Shown here in pieces: positions 1-10,279 of a DNA stretch of 64,000 bases. This DNA is from Cryptosporangium sp044454545 (GTDB lineage: Bacteria > Actinomycetota > Actinomycetes > Mycobacteriales > Cryptosporangiaceae): positions 434,001-498,000 of the forward strand of contig NZ_JBITDV010000001.1 in NCBI RefSeq assembly GCF_044454545.1, in the 5' to 3' direction. The stretch's first letter is position 1; each line of letters starts with the position of its first letter. Under the pieces are notes generated by a model that saw nothing but the letters and a program-made list of their open reading frames with translations, did not search any database and was not told where the DNA came from. The position numbers and the translations under genes are program-made.

Positions 1-765
1 CGCCCACTCGGCACTGACATCGCCCGCCGTGCGCAACAGCTTCGGAAGATGCCGATCGAGAAGTGTCTCGAGCGACGTCTCGGCCGCGTGCACGGTGACG
101 TTCATCGCCGCCCGCACCCGCCCGGAACCGTCCCGGACCGGCGCGGCCACCGACCGGATGCCCGGTGCGAGCTCCTCGTCGGCCAGCGCCCACCCGCGGG
201 CCCGCACCTCGGTCAGCTCGGCGGCCAGCGCACCCCGGCCCTTGCCGAGGTAGGGCGGCAGCCCCGAGCGGCTGGGCTCGTCGAGCACCCGCGCGGCCTC
301 GGCCGGCTCCAGACCGGCGAGCAGCACCTTGCCCTGGGACGTCTGCGCAGCCGGGAACCGGGTGCCGATGTCGACCCGCAGCGTGATGATCTTCGGCACC
401 GAGACCCGGGCCACGTAGACGATGTCCGACCCGTCGAGCTGGGCCATCGACGAGGACTCACCGGTGGCCGCGACCAGCCGTTCCAGGTGCGGGCGGGCGA
501 TGTCCCACAGCCCCTGCGAGCTGATGTAGGCCAGGCCGAGCGACAGCACCTTCGGCGTCAGCGCGAACCCGCCGCCGGTGACGAGGACGTACCCCATCTC
601 CTCGAGCGTGAGCAGCAGGCGCCGGGCCGTGGGGCGGGCCAGGTCGGTCGCGGCGGCGACCTCGCTCAGCGACATGACCGGCCGCCGGGCGTCGAACGCC
701 GCCAGCACGTCGAGGCCGCGGGCCAGCGCCTCGACGAAGTCCGGACCGGTACCGCGGTTTGCCAT
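1..765 (-). CDS. IclR-family transcriptional regulator (3' end cut by window edge)
   Basis: Reading leftwards from the ATG at 765, the frame is open to base 1 (255 codons), so only a few C-terminal residues can be missing, since IclR proteins are usually about 250-265 aa. Residues 25-60 form the winged HTH (LSEVAAATDLARPTARRLL). The rest is the IclR effector domain, with the family-like run DIVYVARVSVPKI and a TSQGKVLLAGL segment. The family represses or activates aromatic-acid, acetate or glycerol catabolic genes; the effector cannot be read from sequence. There is no Shine-Dalgarno. A TACGTT hexamer (772-777, minus strand) ends 6 nt before the ATG, which suggests leaderless initiation. A palindrome at 783-797 covers the -35 area, consistent with autoregulation. 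The Ser/Thr kinase gene lies 50 bp upstream on the same strand. Confidence 0.9.
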   Translation of the reverse strand, partial: MANRGTGPDFVEALARGLDVLAAFDARRPVMSLSEVAAATDLARPTARRLLLTLEEMGYVLVTGGGFALTPKVLSLGLAYISSQGLWDIARPHLERLVAATGESSSMAQLDGSDIVYVARVSVPKIITLRVDIGTRFPAAQTSQGKVLLAGLEPAEAARVLDEPSRSGLPPYLGKGRGALAAELTEVRARGWALADEELAPGIRSVAAPVRDGSGRVRAAMNVTVHAAETSLETLLDRHLPKLLRTAGDVSAEWA

Positions 766-782
766 CTACCGAACGTACCAGT

Positions 783-797
783 GTCCGCTGTGCGGAC
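783..797. promoter_or_regulatory. Palindrome upstream of the IclR gene, probable operator
   Basis: GTCCGC-TGT-GCGGAC is a perfect 6+3+6 inverted repeat in the 50-bp gap between the kinase stop and the IclR start. It sits 18-32 bp upstream of the IclR ATG, over the -35 area of the proposed leaderless promoter. IclR proteins commonly bind such sites and repress themselves; assignment to this IclR is inference. Confidence 0.5.
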
Positions 798-815
798 GGG
801 GCAGGTGGCCGGAAC

Positions 816-2042
<1,227 letters not shown>

Positions 2043-2059
2043 GCTCTAGCACACCGCCG

Positions 2060-2078
2060 CCGCGTTTATTGAACGCGG
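2060..2078. promoter_or_regulatory. Palindrome in the divergent kinase/MMPL promoter region
   Basis: CCGCGTT-TATTG-AACGCGG (7+5+7) lies in the 66-bp gap between the divergent kinase and MMPL genes. A -35-like TTGAAC (2069-2074) overlaps its right half, with GATGGT 17 nt downstream (2092-2097) and the MMPL GTG at 2109. A repressor here could control both genes; which one is unknown. Confidence 0.4.
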
Positions 2079-2108
2079 TCTGTCGTACTCCGATGGTTCA
2101 ATCTCCCC

Positions 2109-4430
2109 GTGACGGTCTTGGACGATACAGAGGCATCCGCACCGCCGCGGCAGCGCCGCGGCTGGCCGTTCGCCGCGCTCATCGCGGTCGGCGTCCTCGT
2201 GTTCCTGGTCGGCGGGGCCGGTGGCTCCTACCAGGGCAAACTCAGCGAGGTACAGAAGAACGACAACGCGTCGTACCTGCCCGAGTCGGCGGAATCGACA
2301 AAGGCCGGAAACGAGGCGGCGAAGTTCACGCCGATCGAGAACCTCCCCGGCTTCGTGGTCTTCCACCGCGACGCGGGCCTGCGGCCCGACGACAAGACCG
2401 CGATCCAGTCCGTCGCGACGAAGGCCCGCACGCTTCCGGGCGTGGACGCGACGGGCGTCACGGCGCCGGAGTACTCCGACGACGGGAAGACGGCCGCGCT
2501 CTACGTGCCGCTGGTGGCCACCGAGAACGGCACGTCGCTGAACGGCGACGAGCTGCTCGAGCACGAGAAACGGGTGCTCTCCACCGCGCGCGACGCCGCA
2601 CCCGACGGGCTCGCGGTGCACTCCGCCGGGCCGGGCGGGCTGCTGATCGCGTTCATCGACGCGTTCTCCGGGCTCGACAGCACGCTGCTGCTCACCGCGG
2701 TCGTCGTCATCTTCGTGATCCTGCTGCTGGTCTACCGGTCGCTCGTCCTGCCGTTCCTGCCGCTGATCTCGGCCGGGCTCGCGCTCGGCCTGTCCTCGCT
2801 GGTCATCTACTACCTGGCCGACGCCGGCACGCTGACGCTCACCGGGCAGAGCCAGGGCATCCTGTCGGTACTCGTACTGGGCGCCGGTACCGACTACGCG
2901 CTGCTGCTGATCGCCCGCTACCGGGAAGAACTGCACGAGTACCCACCGGTCGACGCGATGATCGCGGCCTGGAAGGCGTCGCTGCCGGCGATCGCCGCAT
3001 CGGCCGCGACGGTCACGATCGGGCTGCTCTGCCTGAGCTTCTCCGAGCTCAACTCGAACAAGAGCCTCGGCCCGGTGTCGGCGATCGGCATCGTCTGCAC
3101 GCTGCTGGTGATGACGACGTTCCTGCCGCTGGCGCTGGTGCTCGTGCCGAAGCTGTGGTTCTGGCCGATCCCGCAGCTGCTCGCGTACGTCGTGCCGCGG
3201 TTGCGGCGCGCCCGGCCCGAGGGCGCCCGGGGCGTCCTCTGGACGCTCGACGGCTCCTGGGTGTTCTGGCCCCGGATCCCCCGCCGCGACCACCAGAGCG
3301 ACATCGCGTCGCACGGGTTCTGGGGCCGCGTGTCCCGGTTCGTCGGCGGCCACGACCGGGCGGCCTGGGCCGGCGCGGTCGTCCTGCTGCTGATCTGCCT
3401 GCTCGGCCTGGGCGCGCTCAAGACCGACGGGCTCACCACGGCCGAGGGCTTCACGTCCAAGCCCGACGCGGTGACCGGTCAGGAGCTCTACGACGAGAAC
3501 TTCGACAAGGGCGCCGGCGCGCCGGCGGTGATCGTCGCGAACGCCGGCTCCGCCGACGCGGTGATCGCCGCCGCCCGCGGCGTCGACGGGGTGTCCCGCG
3601 CGGCGGACGCGGTCTGCGTCCAGCCCGACTACGCGAAGCTGGCCGAGGCGGCGAAGTCGGCGGCACCGTCCGACGGCGGTGCCCCGCCCGCGCCCGGATG
3701 CGTGCCGGCCCAGTTGCAGGTCGCGCCGATCGACGGCCGCACGGTCATCAACGCGACGCTGGCCGACTCCTACGACACCCCCGCCGCCTACCAGACCGTC
3801 AAGCGGCTGCGGACCGCCGTCCACGCCGTCCCCGGTGCGGACGCCCAGGTCGGCGGCGCCTCCGCGGCCAACCTCGACGTGTCGACGGCATCCGTGCACG
3901 ATCGCAACCTGATCATCCCGATCGTGCTGCTGGTCATCTTCGTCATCCTGGCCGGGCTGTTCCGCGCGCTGATCGCGCCGCTCCTGCTGATCGGCACCGT
4001 CGTGCTCTCGTTCACCGCGACGCTCGGCGTCTGCGGGTTCGCGTTCGAGCACGTCTTCGGATTCGCCGGCGCCGACCAGTCGTTCCCGCTGTTCGCGTTC
4101 GTCTTCCTGGTCGCGCTCGGCATCGACTACAACATCTTCCTGATGACGCGCGTCCGCGAGGAGACGCTCCAGTTCGGCACCCGCGAGGGAGTCCTGCGCG
4201 GCCTGGCCGTCACCGGCGGCGTCATCACCTCGGCCGGCGTCGTCCTGGCCGCGACCTTCGTCGTGCTCGGCGTCCTCCCGCTCGTGTTCCTGGCCGAAAT
4301 CGGCTTCGCCGTCGCGTTCGGCGTCCTGCTCGACACGATCATCGTCCGCAGCGTCCTGGTGCCGGCCCTCGGCCACGACATCGGCCGCTTCATCTGGTGG
4401 CCGTCCAAACTCGCCCGCGCCGATCCGTAG
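2109..4430 (+). CDS. MMPL/RND-family exporter
   Basis: 773 aa, GTG start. The fold has two halves, each with a membrane helix, a periplasm-side loop domain and a bundle of helices. The first helix is at about 17-37, and helix bundles lie at about 185-365 and 610-760. Each half carries the family's conserved motif: GAGTDYALLLIARYREE in the first half and LGIDYNIFLMTRVREE in the second, where buried Asp/Tyr residues relay protons. In actinomycetes such proteins export lipids, siderophores or drugs using the proton gradient; the substrate here is unknown. It stands alone on its strand and is divergent from the Ser/Thr kinase. Phosphorylation by that kinase is possible but unproven. Confidence 0.93.
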   Translation: MTVLDDTEASAPPRQRRGWPFAALIAVGVLVFLVGGAGGSYQGKLSEVQKNDNASYLPESAESTKAGNEAAKFTPIENLPGFVVFHRDAGLRPDDKTAIQSVATKARTLPGVDATGVTAPEYSDDGKTAALYVPLVATENGTSLNGDELLEHEKRVLSTARDAAPDGLAVHSAGPGGLLIAFIDAFSGLDSTLLLTAVVVIFVILLLVYRSLVLPFLPLISAGLALGLSSLVIYYLADAGTLTLTGQSQGILSVLVLGAGTDYALLLIARYREELHEYPPVDAMIAAWKASLPAIAASAATVTIGLLCLSFSELNSNKSLGPVSAIGIVCTLLVMTTFLPLALVLVPKLWFWPIPQLLAYVVPRLRRARPEGARGVLWTLDGSWVFWPRIPRRDHQSDIASHGFWGRVSRFVGGHDRAAWAGAVVLLLICLLGLGALKTDGLTTAEGFTSKPDAVTGQELYDENFDKGAGAPAVIVANAGSADAVIAAARGVDGVSRAADAVCVQPDYAKLAEAAKSAAPSDGGAPPAPGCVPAQLQVAPIDGRTVINATLADSYDTPAAYQTVKRLRTAVHAVPGADAQVGGASAANLDVSTASVHDRNLIIPIVLLVIFVILAGLFRALIAPLLLIGTVVLSFTATLGVCGFAFEHVFGFAGADQSFPLFAFVFLVALGIDYNIFLMTRVREETLQFGTREGVLRGLAVTGGVITSAGVVLAATFVVLGVLPLVFLAEIGFAVAFGVLLDTIIVRSVLVPALGHDIGRFIWWPSKLARADP

Positions 4431-4952
4431 CGGCGCCGGGGTGCGGCGACGGTGCACCGCCGGCCCGAGTCGCACCGGCACCGCTGAAGGGGACGCCGGT
4501 CCCGACGGTCCCCGCGGTGCTGCGGGGTCGGCCTGCGCCGGCCGCGCCACGCCGGCCGGCCGGTGCCCGCGACGCCGACCGAGCCACGTCGACCGCGTTC
4601 GCGGCGAACCGAGCCTCCAGGGCGAGCAACCCCCTGCGGCGGGCGCGGTCACGGCGGTGTGAGCCTGAGCCCGTGGCGGCGACGGCCTGTGCGCTGAGCT
4701 GGGCTCCGCCCGAATCGGAGACACGCGCCCAGCGCTGTCCCACCGGTCCCGCCCCGGCGGCTTCCCTGACTCCGCGCGCCGGCCGGGCCGGAGCATCCTC
4801 GCGCCCCGGCGACCGGCCCACCGCCGCCCCCGAGTGTGACTCCTGAGGCGGCCGGGAATTTCGTTACGCCTGACGTCGAACCAGTTGACGTATCAACCCG
4901 TCTGGGTGAGCGGGGCCGTACATCGGCGCACGACACTCGGCGGAGGACGCAG
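4431..4952. other. 522-bp intergenic stretch, no supported gene
   Basis: No reading frame here has convincing coding features. Near its right end, 4884-4897 reads GTTGA-CGTA-TCAAC, a short inverted repeat about 55 bp upstream of the DUF1996 protein start that could be regulatory. GGAGG at 4942-4946 is that gene's Shine-Dalgarno. The rest is GC-rich with no clear terminator or promoter. Confidence 0.5.
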
Positions 4953-6320
4953 GTGCGAAAGAGATGGACCATCGGATTGGTCGTCGGGGCAGCAGCCGCG
5001 GTGATCACCGGAACGACGCTGGTGGGCGTGTCCGCCGCCAGTGACACGGCGGCGGGCAAGAGCTCGCCCGCAACGATCGTCTGCCCGGACGTCCGCACCG
5101 CGCTGCCGGCCGTACCGGCCCGCGCGAAGGACGAGGTGGAGCGCAACCTCACGCTCCTGGGAACCCAGATCGACGAAGCCAACAAGCGCCTGGCGAGTTC
5201 GCAGGGGCAGGGCGGCAAGAACTTCGTCCAGAACGCGATTCTCGGCCCGCTGGCCGACAAGCGGAAGTCCACGATCGACCGGATCGCGATCGCGATCGGG
5301 CGCGCAGCGCCCACGCCGGCCCTCGACGCGCAGAAACTCGCCACCTGCCAGGTGCAGGCGGCCGCCACCACCGCGGCGCCGTCGTCCTCCGCGGCCCCCT
5401 CCGCCTCCGCCTCGGGGGGGCACGACCACGCCCAGACGGGTCCGGTCGCCTCCGACTTCATCGCGATCCGCAAGGTGCCGGTCACCCGCGACACCGTGGC
5501 CCGGACCACCCGCCGGGGCTCCGCCGGGGTGTTCAGCGCACGCTGCGGCAACAACGAGAACGGGCACTTCAACTCCGACAACGTCATCGTCGCGCCGGGC
5601 GTCGGCAACGGCGCCCACCACCTGCACGACTACGTGGGGAACACCACGACGTCGTTCAAGTCGACCGACGACAGCCTGGCCCGCAGCGGGACCACCTGCC
5701 GTGACCGCGGCGACAAGTCCACCTACTACTGGCCGGTCACCCGCGACATCACGAAAAAGAAGAACCAGAAGCGTGTGGCGGGCGAGCTCAAGGAGGACCT
5801 CAACGTCGGCAAGGTGCTGCGCCCGACCGTGAAGATCCAGTACTCCGGCAACCCGTTCTCCAAGGTCGTCGCGATGCCGCGCTTCCTGCGGGTACTCACC
5901 GGCGACGCGAAGGCGTTCACGAACGGCGGCGGCAACGCCCACGCGAAGTTCACCTGCAGCGGGTTCACGAACCGGATCAGCACCGACAAGTACACGCTCT
6001 GCCCGGACGGCCGCGGCTTCACCAGGATCGCCGAGTTCCCGAGCTGCTGGGACGGCAAGAACGTCGACAGCTCGAACCACCGGACGCACATCGTCTTCCC
6101 GGACGCGCGGGGCAAGTGCCCGGCCGGAACCAAGGCCGTGCCGAAGCTGACGATCACGCTGACCTACAACGTGCCGACCGGCCCGTCGTTCGCCATCGAC
6201 GGCTTCCCCGAGCAGCAGCACAAGCCGATCAACGAGCACAACGACTTCATCAACGTGATGTCGAACTCGTCGATGCGCTTCGTCGTCGACTGCATCAACC
6301 GGGGCCGCCGCTGCTCGTAG
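4953..6320 (+). CDS. Secreted DUF1996-domain protein
   Basis: 455 aa from the GTG at 4953, chosen because GGAGG sits 7 nt upstream and translation then begins with a good signal peptide (basic MRKRW, then a hydrophobic stretch of about 20 residues ending near SAAS). Extending to an upstream start at 4836 would bury that signal. After a helical N-terminal part and an Ala/Ser/Pro linker (about 140-160), the DUF1996 domain carries the family's HFNSDN and GAHHLHDYVGN segments and paired cysteines. DUF1996 proteins are secreted in fungi and actinomycetes; some link to polysaccharide binding, but no enzyme activity is established. The 3' end overlaps the convergent VWA gene by 26 bp. Confidence 0.85.
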   Translation: MRKRWTIGLVVGAAAAVITGTTLVGVSAASDTAAGKSSPATIVCPDVRTALPAVPARAKDEVERNLTLLGTQIDEANKRLASSQGQGGKNFVQNAILGPLADKRKSTIDRIAIAIGRAAPTPALDAQKLATCQVQAAATTAAPSSSAAPSASASGGHDHAQTGPVASDFIAIRKVPVTRDTVARTTRRGSAGVFSARCGNNENGHFNSDNVIVAPGVGNGAHHLHDYVGNTTTSFKSTDDSLARSGTTCRDRGDKSTYYWPVTRDITKKKNQKRVAGELKEDLNVGKVLRPTVKIQYSGNPFSKVVAMPRFLRVLTGDAKAFTNGGGNAHAKFTCSGFTNRISTDKYTLCPDGRGFTRIAEFPSCWDGKNVDSSNHRTHIVFPDARGKCPAGTKAVPKLTITLTYNVPTGPSFAIDGFPEQQHKPINEHNDFINVMSNSSMRFVVDCINRGRRCS

Positions 6321-7413
6321 GGGTCCGGGGCCGTTGCCACCAGACGGAGAGGGCCACGCCGGCGAACACCAGCACGGTGCCGGCGAGCACGAACCAGACC
6401 GTGATCTCGACCTTCTTCTTCCGAAGACCGATCTCGCTGGGCAGATCACCGAGGACGTCGGCCAACTGGTCGGCGTCCTCGGCTTTGAAGTACCGGCCGC
6501 CGGTCAGGTCCGCGACCGACTTGAGCGCGGCCTCGTCGATCTGCTGGACGCGACGCCCGCCGCCGCGCGAGCCGCCGCCGAAGTTGCCGCCCCAGTTGCC
6601 GGTGGTGGCGTCGCCGCTGATCTGGTCGGCGGTGCACACCATCGGCGCCGGCAGGGTGGTGCCGAACCCGATCGTGTAGACGCGCACCCGGCGGGCCGCG
6701 GCCTGCTCGGCGGCGGTCACCGGGTCGACGCCCTGGGTGTTCGAGCCGTCGGTCAGCACGACGATCGTGTCCGGCTCGTAGTCGCCCAACGGTGTCTGCC
6801 CGTCCCCCGGCGTGGGGCTGCCCGGGGTGCTCCCCCCGCCGGACAGGTCGATACCGCTCGCCATCACGTCCGGGTTGATCTCGGCGATCGCGTCGATCGC
6901 GGTGAGGATCGCCTGCCCGATCGCGGTGCCGCGGGCGGTCTTGAGCGAGTCGATCGCGCTGAGCAGCGCCTTCTGATCGGTGGTCGGCGCGACCAGCAGC
7001 CCGGCGATGCCAGAGAACGCGACCAGCCCGATCTTCGTCCCGTTGTCCTGCGACCGGATGAACCGGCGGGCGGCCTCGCTGGCCACCGCGAGCCGGTTCG
7101 GGTCGATGTCGGTGCTGCACATCGAGCCGGAGACGTCGATCGCCAGCAGGATCGACGAGTCGTTCGTCGGCACCTGCACCGATGCCTCCGGGCGCGTGAG
7201 CCCGGCCGCCAGGGGTAACAGGCCGAGCAGGAACAGCAGCACCGGGATCCGCCGGCGCCACGCCGACCGGCCCGGGAGCGCGGCCCGGATCAGGGCGACG
7301 CTCGACACCTGCAGCGCCGTACGCCGCCGGCGCCGGGCGAACCACCACCGTGCGGCCAGGAGCAGCGGCACGGCCAGCAGCGCGAGCAGCGCCCACGGCC
7401 AGTGCACCGACAT
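6295..7413 (-). CDS. VWA-domain membrane protein (BatA/BatB-like)
   Basis: 372 aa. An N-terminal helix (about 5-22), a basic linker and a second helix (about 55-75) precede a von Willebrand A domain. Its metal site is intact: DVSGSM (the DxSxS of MIDAS) with later conserved Thr and Asp (VLTDGSNTQG). A Gly-rich loop interrupts the late VWA domain, and a final helix (about 340-362) follows. This is the last gene of a tightly coupled operon; its ATG overlaps the previous stop as TGATG. VWA proteins beside MoxR and DUF58 proteins are thought to be client or scaffold proteins acted on by the MoxR ATPase, often linked to envelope stress. Confidence 0.9.
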   Translation of the reverse strand: MSVHWPWALLALLAVPLLLAARWWFARRRRRTALQVSSVALIRAALPGRSAWRRRIPVLLFLLGLLPLAAGLTRPEASVQVPTNDSSILLAIDVSGSMCSTDIDPNRLAVASEAARRFIRSQDNGTKIGLVAFSGIAGLLVAPTTDQKALLSAIDSLKTARGTAIGQAILTAIDAIAEINPDVMASGIDLSGGGSTPGSPTPGDGQTPLGDYEPDTIVVLTDGSNTQGVDPVTAAEQAAARRVRVYTIGFGTTLPAPMVCTADQISGDATTGNWGGNFGGGSRGGGRRVQQIDEAALKSVADLTGGRYFKAEDADQLADVLGDLPSEIGLRKKKVEITVWFVLAGTVLVFAGVALSVWWQRPRTPTSSGGPG

Positions 7414-8399
7414 CAGACGATCCTTCCGTGCCAGCGGGACATCAGCAGCGCACCGGCCACCAGGAGCACCAGCCCGGCCCCCGCGAACGGCGCGGTGAGC
7501 TCGAGTGCCTCCTTCTTGCCGGTCAGCCGCAGATCGATCGAGCGGGTGGAGTCGGCCAGCCCGTCGGCGTCGTTCGCTTTCCGGTACTTCCCGCCGGTCG
7601 TCCGCGCGATCGCGGTGAGCTGCTGCTCGTTCAGCGCGGTGGCGAGCTGGTACCCGTCGACCTCGACCGTGGTGCCTTTCGCGGTGCCGACCCCGACGGT
7701 CTGGATGTGGACGCCGGCCGCCGCGGCCAGCGCGGTCGCGGTCTCCACGTCGACGCCGCCGTTCTCCTCCCCGTCCGAGAACAGCACGATCGACGCCGAC
7801 GGCCAATAGCCCAGGTCGTCGGTGATCGGCGCGGCCGGATCCGCGGGCAGGCTCACCGGCCGCCCGATGATCGAGCTGAGCGACGCCAGGATCGCCTGTC
7901 CGAGCGAGGTGCCGCCGGTGCCGCCGACCCGCTTGATCGCGGCCAGGGCGGTGTCGTGGTCGTCGGTCGGTTCCTGGGTCTGCAACGCCTGGTCGCCGAA
8001 CACGACGACGCCGATGTCGATGCTGTCGGGCTGGTGCTCGACGAACGACGTCGCGGCCTGGCGGGCTGCGGCCAGCCGGTTCGGCTTCAGATCGGTGGCC
8101 TGCATGCTGTTCGACGCGTCGAAGACCAGGATCACGGTGCCGGCCACCCGCGGGACCGTCACCTGCGCGGACGGGCGGGCCAGCCCGAACAGCAGCAACG
8201 GCAGCGCGGCCAGCGACAGCGCGTAGGGCAGGTGGCGGCGCAGCGCCGCACGCCTCCCGGAGGAGGCCGGCCCCGAACCGGCCAGCCCGGCCGCGGCCAG
8301 CGCGGCCGACCGCTGCCGCGCGAGCACCACGTACCCGCCGATCGCCAGGGCCGTCAGCACGGCGGCGAGCGCGGCCACGACCGGGTAGTCCAGGCTCAC
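7413..8399 (-). CDS. VWA-domain membrane protein (BatA-like)
   Basis: 328 aa, GTG start overlapping the DUF58 stop as GTGA. There are N-terminal helices at about 8-26 and 58-75, then a VWA domain with MIDAS motif DASNSM and a second metal-loop region FSDGEENGG, then a C-terminal helix (about 300-320). It is a paralogue of the next gene downstream. Two adjacent VWA proteins of this layout are typical of MoxR-DUF58-Bat operons, where they may pair at the membrane. Function is inferred from operon context; no substrate is known. Confidence 0.9.
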   Translation of the reverse strand: MSLDYPVVAALAAVLTALAIGGYVVLARQRSAALAAAGLAGSGPASSGRRAALRRHLPYALSLAALPLLLFGLARPSAQVTVPRVAGTVILVFDASNSMQATDLKPNRLAAARQAATSFVEHQPDSIDIGVVVFGDQALQTQEPTDDHDTALAAIKRVGGTGGTSLGQAILASLSSIIGRPVSLPADPAAPITDDLGYWPSASIVLFSDGEENGGVDVETATALAAAAGVHIQTVGVGTAKGTTVEVDGYQLATALNEQQLTAIARTTGGKYRKANDADGLADSTRSIDLRLTGKKEALELTAPFAGAGLVLLVAGALLMSRWHGRIV

Positions 8400-9271
8400 C
8401 GGCGCCTCCGTGATTCCCGCACCAGCTGGACGAGCGAGGCCAGGACGTCGACCTCGGTGCTGATCCGGTGTTCGGTGACCGCCGCCGTCCGCATCCCGGC
8501 CGCGATGTCGTCCTCCCGGGACGCCACCTGGGCCCGCAGGCGGCGCCGCAGCAGCGGGTCGCTGGTGTCGACCAGCACCTGCTCGCCGGTCTCGGCGTCC
8601 TCCACCAGGATCAGCCCGACGTCCGGCAGTTCCAGCTCGACCGGGTCGACGATCCGCAGCACGACGACCTCGTGGCGGTGCGAGAGCATCGTCAGGGGCC
8701 GGTCCCAGCCCGGGTCACCGATGAAGTCGGAGACGACGAACACCAGGCTGCGCCGCTGCGACGTCGTCGACGCGGCCAGCCGCAGCATCGCGCCGAGGTC
8801 GGTGGTGGCACCCCGGGCCGCCGCCGAGACGCGCGTCAGCTCCTTCGCCATCCGCAGCACCTGGTTGCGGCCGGTCCGCGGCGGGATGACCGTCGACGAC
8901 GCGTTGTCGTACAGGATGGCCCCGACCCGGTTGCCGCCCTGGGCCAGCAGCCGGGCCAGCGCGACGGTCAGCTCGGTGCCGACCGGCCCCTTCGCCGCGC
9001 CGAACCGCATCGACGCCGACCGGTCGACGACCATCCACGCGGTCAGCTCGCGGTCTTCGGTGTACTGGCGCACGAACGGCTCGTCCAGCCGCGCGGTCAC
9101 GTTCCAGTCGATGTGCCGGACGTCGTCGTCCGGGGTGTACTGACGCAGGTCGGTGAAGTCGATCCCGGCGCCGCGCCACACCGTGCGGTACGCACCCTGC
9201 AGCCGGCCGTCGACCCGGCGGTGCAACTGCCACTCGAGCCGCCGGAGCAACCGGTCGGGTGCGCTGGTCAC
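8396..9271 (-). CDS. DUF58-domain protein
   Basis: 291 aa, GTG start overlapping the moxR stop as GTGA. It carries the DUF58 signature (GSGIDFTDLRQYTPDDDVRHIDW-type segment, about residues 37-60) followed by a VWA-like half with DRSASM as a MIDAS-like motif. DUF58 proteins almost always follow MoxR AAA+ ATPases and are presumed partners or substrates. No membrane helix is seen, so it should be cytosolic. Translation is coupled on both sides, so its amount should track moxR and the VWA genes. Confidence 0.9.
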   Translation of the reverse strand: MTSAPDRLLRRLEWQLHRRVDGRLQGAYRTVWRGAGIDFTDLRQYTPDDDVRHIDWNVTARLDEPFVRQYTEDRELTAWMVVDRSASMRFGAAKGPVGTELTVALARLLAQGGNRVGAILYDNASSTVIPPRTGRNQVLRMAKELTRVSAAARGATTDLGAMLRLAASTTSQRRSLVFVVSDFIGDPGWDRPLTMLSHRHEVVVLRIVDPVELELPDVGLILVEDAETGEQVLVDTSDPLLRRRLRAQVASREDDIAAGMRTAAVTEHRISTEVDVLASLVQLVRESRRRR

Positions 9272-10266
9272 GGCTGCCCGACCGGCTCCGGTACCCGCAG
9301 CGCCGCCAGGATCTTCCCGAGCACGTGGTCGGCCGTGACGTCGTCGGAGAGCGCCTCGTACGAGAGCACCAGGCGGTGGCGCAGCACGTCGAGCGCCAGG
9401 TCGGTGAGGTCCTCCGGGACCGCGTAGTCGCGGCCGCGCAGGTACGCCAGCGCCCGCGCGCCGAGCACCATGCTGATCGACGCCCGCGGGCTGGCCCCGA
9501 ACGTCACGTATTTCGCCAGGTCCGCGAGACCGACCGAGGCGGGGTTGCGCGACGCCGCCGCGACCTGCACCGCGTACTCGATCAGCGCGGGGTCGACGTA
9601 GACCCGGTCGGCGGCCTGCTGCATCTCGACCAGTTGTTCGGGGTCGATGATCTCCTGGATCGCCGGCGTGCCGGTCAGCGCCCGTTCGACGACGACGAAC
9701 TCCTCGGTCGCGCTCGGGTAGCCGACCAGGACCTTCATCATGAACCGGTCGACCTGGGCCTCGGGCAGCGGATAGGTGCCCTCGGACTCGATCGGGTTCT
9801 GCGTCGCCATCACCAGGAACGGCTCGGGCACCCGGTGGGTCTCCCGGCCGATCGTCACCTGGTGCTCCTGCATCACCTCGAGCAGCGCGCTCTGCACCTT
9901 GGCCGGTGCGCGGTTGATCTCGTCGGCCAGCAGCAGGTTCGTGAACACCGGGCCGAGCGAGACCTGGAACTCGCCGGTCGGCTGGTGGTAGACCCGGGTG
10001 CCGAGGATGTCGGCCGGGACCAGGTCGGGGGTGAACTGCACCCGGTGGAACTGGCCGCCGATCGCTTCCGCGAGCGACTTCACCGCGAGCGTCTTGGCCA
10101 GCCCGGGGACGCCTTCGACGAGGACGTGCCCGCGGGCCAGCAGCGCGACGAGCAACCGCTCGAGCAGCACGTCCTGGCCGACGATCGTCTTCTTGACCTC
10201 GTAGACGACCTGCTCGGCCGGTCCGGCCTCGCTCGGCGCCGACGACCCGTTCCACTGCGCGCTCAT
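9268..10266 (-). CDS. moxR: MoxR-family AAA+ ATPase
   Basis: 332 aa from the ATG at 10266, preceded by GAAGGA in Shine-Dalgarno position; an upstream in-frame extension has no such support. Walker A is EGVPGLAKT, Walker B is LLADEINRAPAK, sensor 1 is MATQNPIESEGTYPLPEAQ, and the C-terminal lid is intact. MoxR ATPases act as chaperones that mature or remodel VWA-domain proteins, which fits the three genes directly downstream. The upstream S1C protease ends 13 bp before this start, so all five genes probably share one transcript. Confidence 0.94.
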   Translation of the reverse strand: MSAQWNGSSAPSEAGPAEQVVYEVKKTIVGQDVLLERLLVALLARGHVLVEGVPGLAKTLAVKSLAEAIGGQFHRVQFTPDLVPADILGTRVYHQPTGEFQVSLGPVFTNLLLADEINRAPAKVQSALLEVMQEHQVTIGRETHRVPEPFLVMATQNPIESEGTYPLPEAQVDRFMMKVLVGYPSATEEFVVVERALTGTPAIQEIIDPEQLVEMQQAADRVYVDPALIEYAVQVAAASRNPASVGLADLAKYVTFGASPRASISMVLGARALAYLRGRDYAVPEDLTDLALDVLRHRLVLSYEALSDDVTADHVLGKILAALRVPEPVGQP

Positions 10267-10279
10267 GGGTTCATCCTTC

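Noticed and set aside
2046..4796. Minus-strand open frame of about 900 codons opposite the first MMPL gene
   Set aside because: Antisense shadow, rich in Arg/Asp/Gln with no fold; the MMPL frame has all family motifs.
4390..4821. Minus-strand open frame of 143 codons in the gap after the first MMPL gene
   Set aside because: Overlaps the MMPL 3' end, has no ribosome site and no domain; composition is Ala/Arg/Gly-rich noise.
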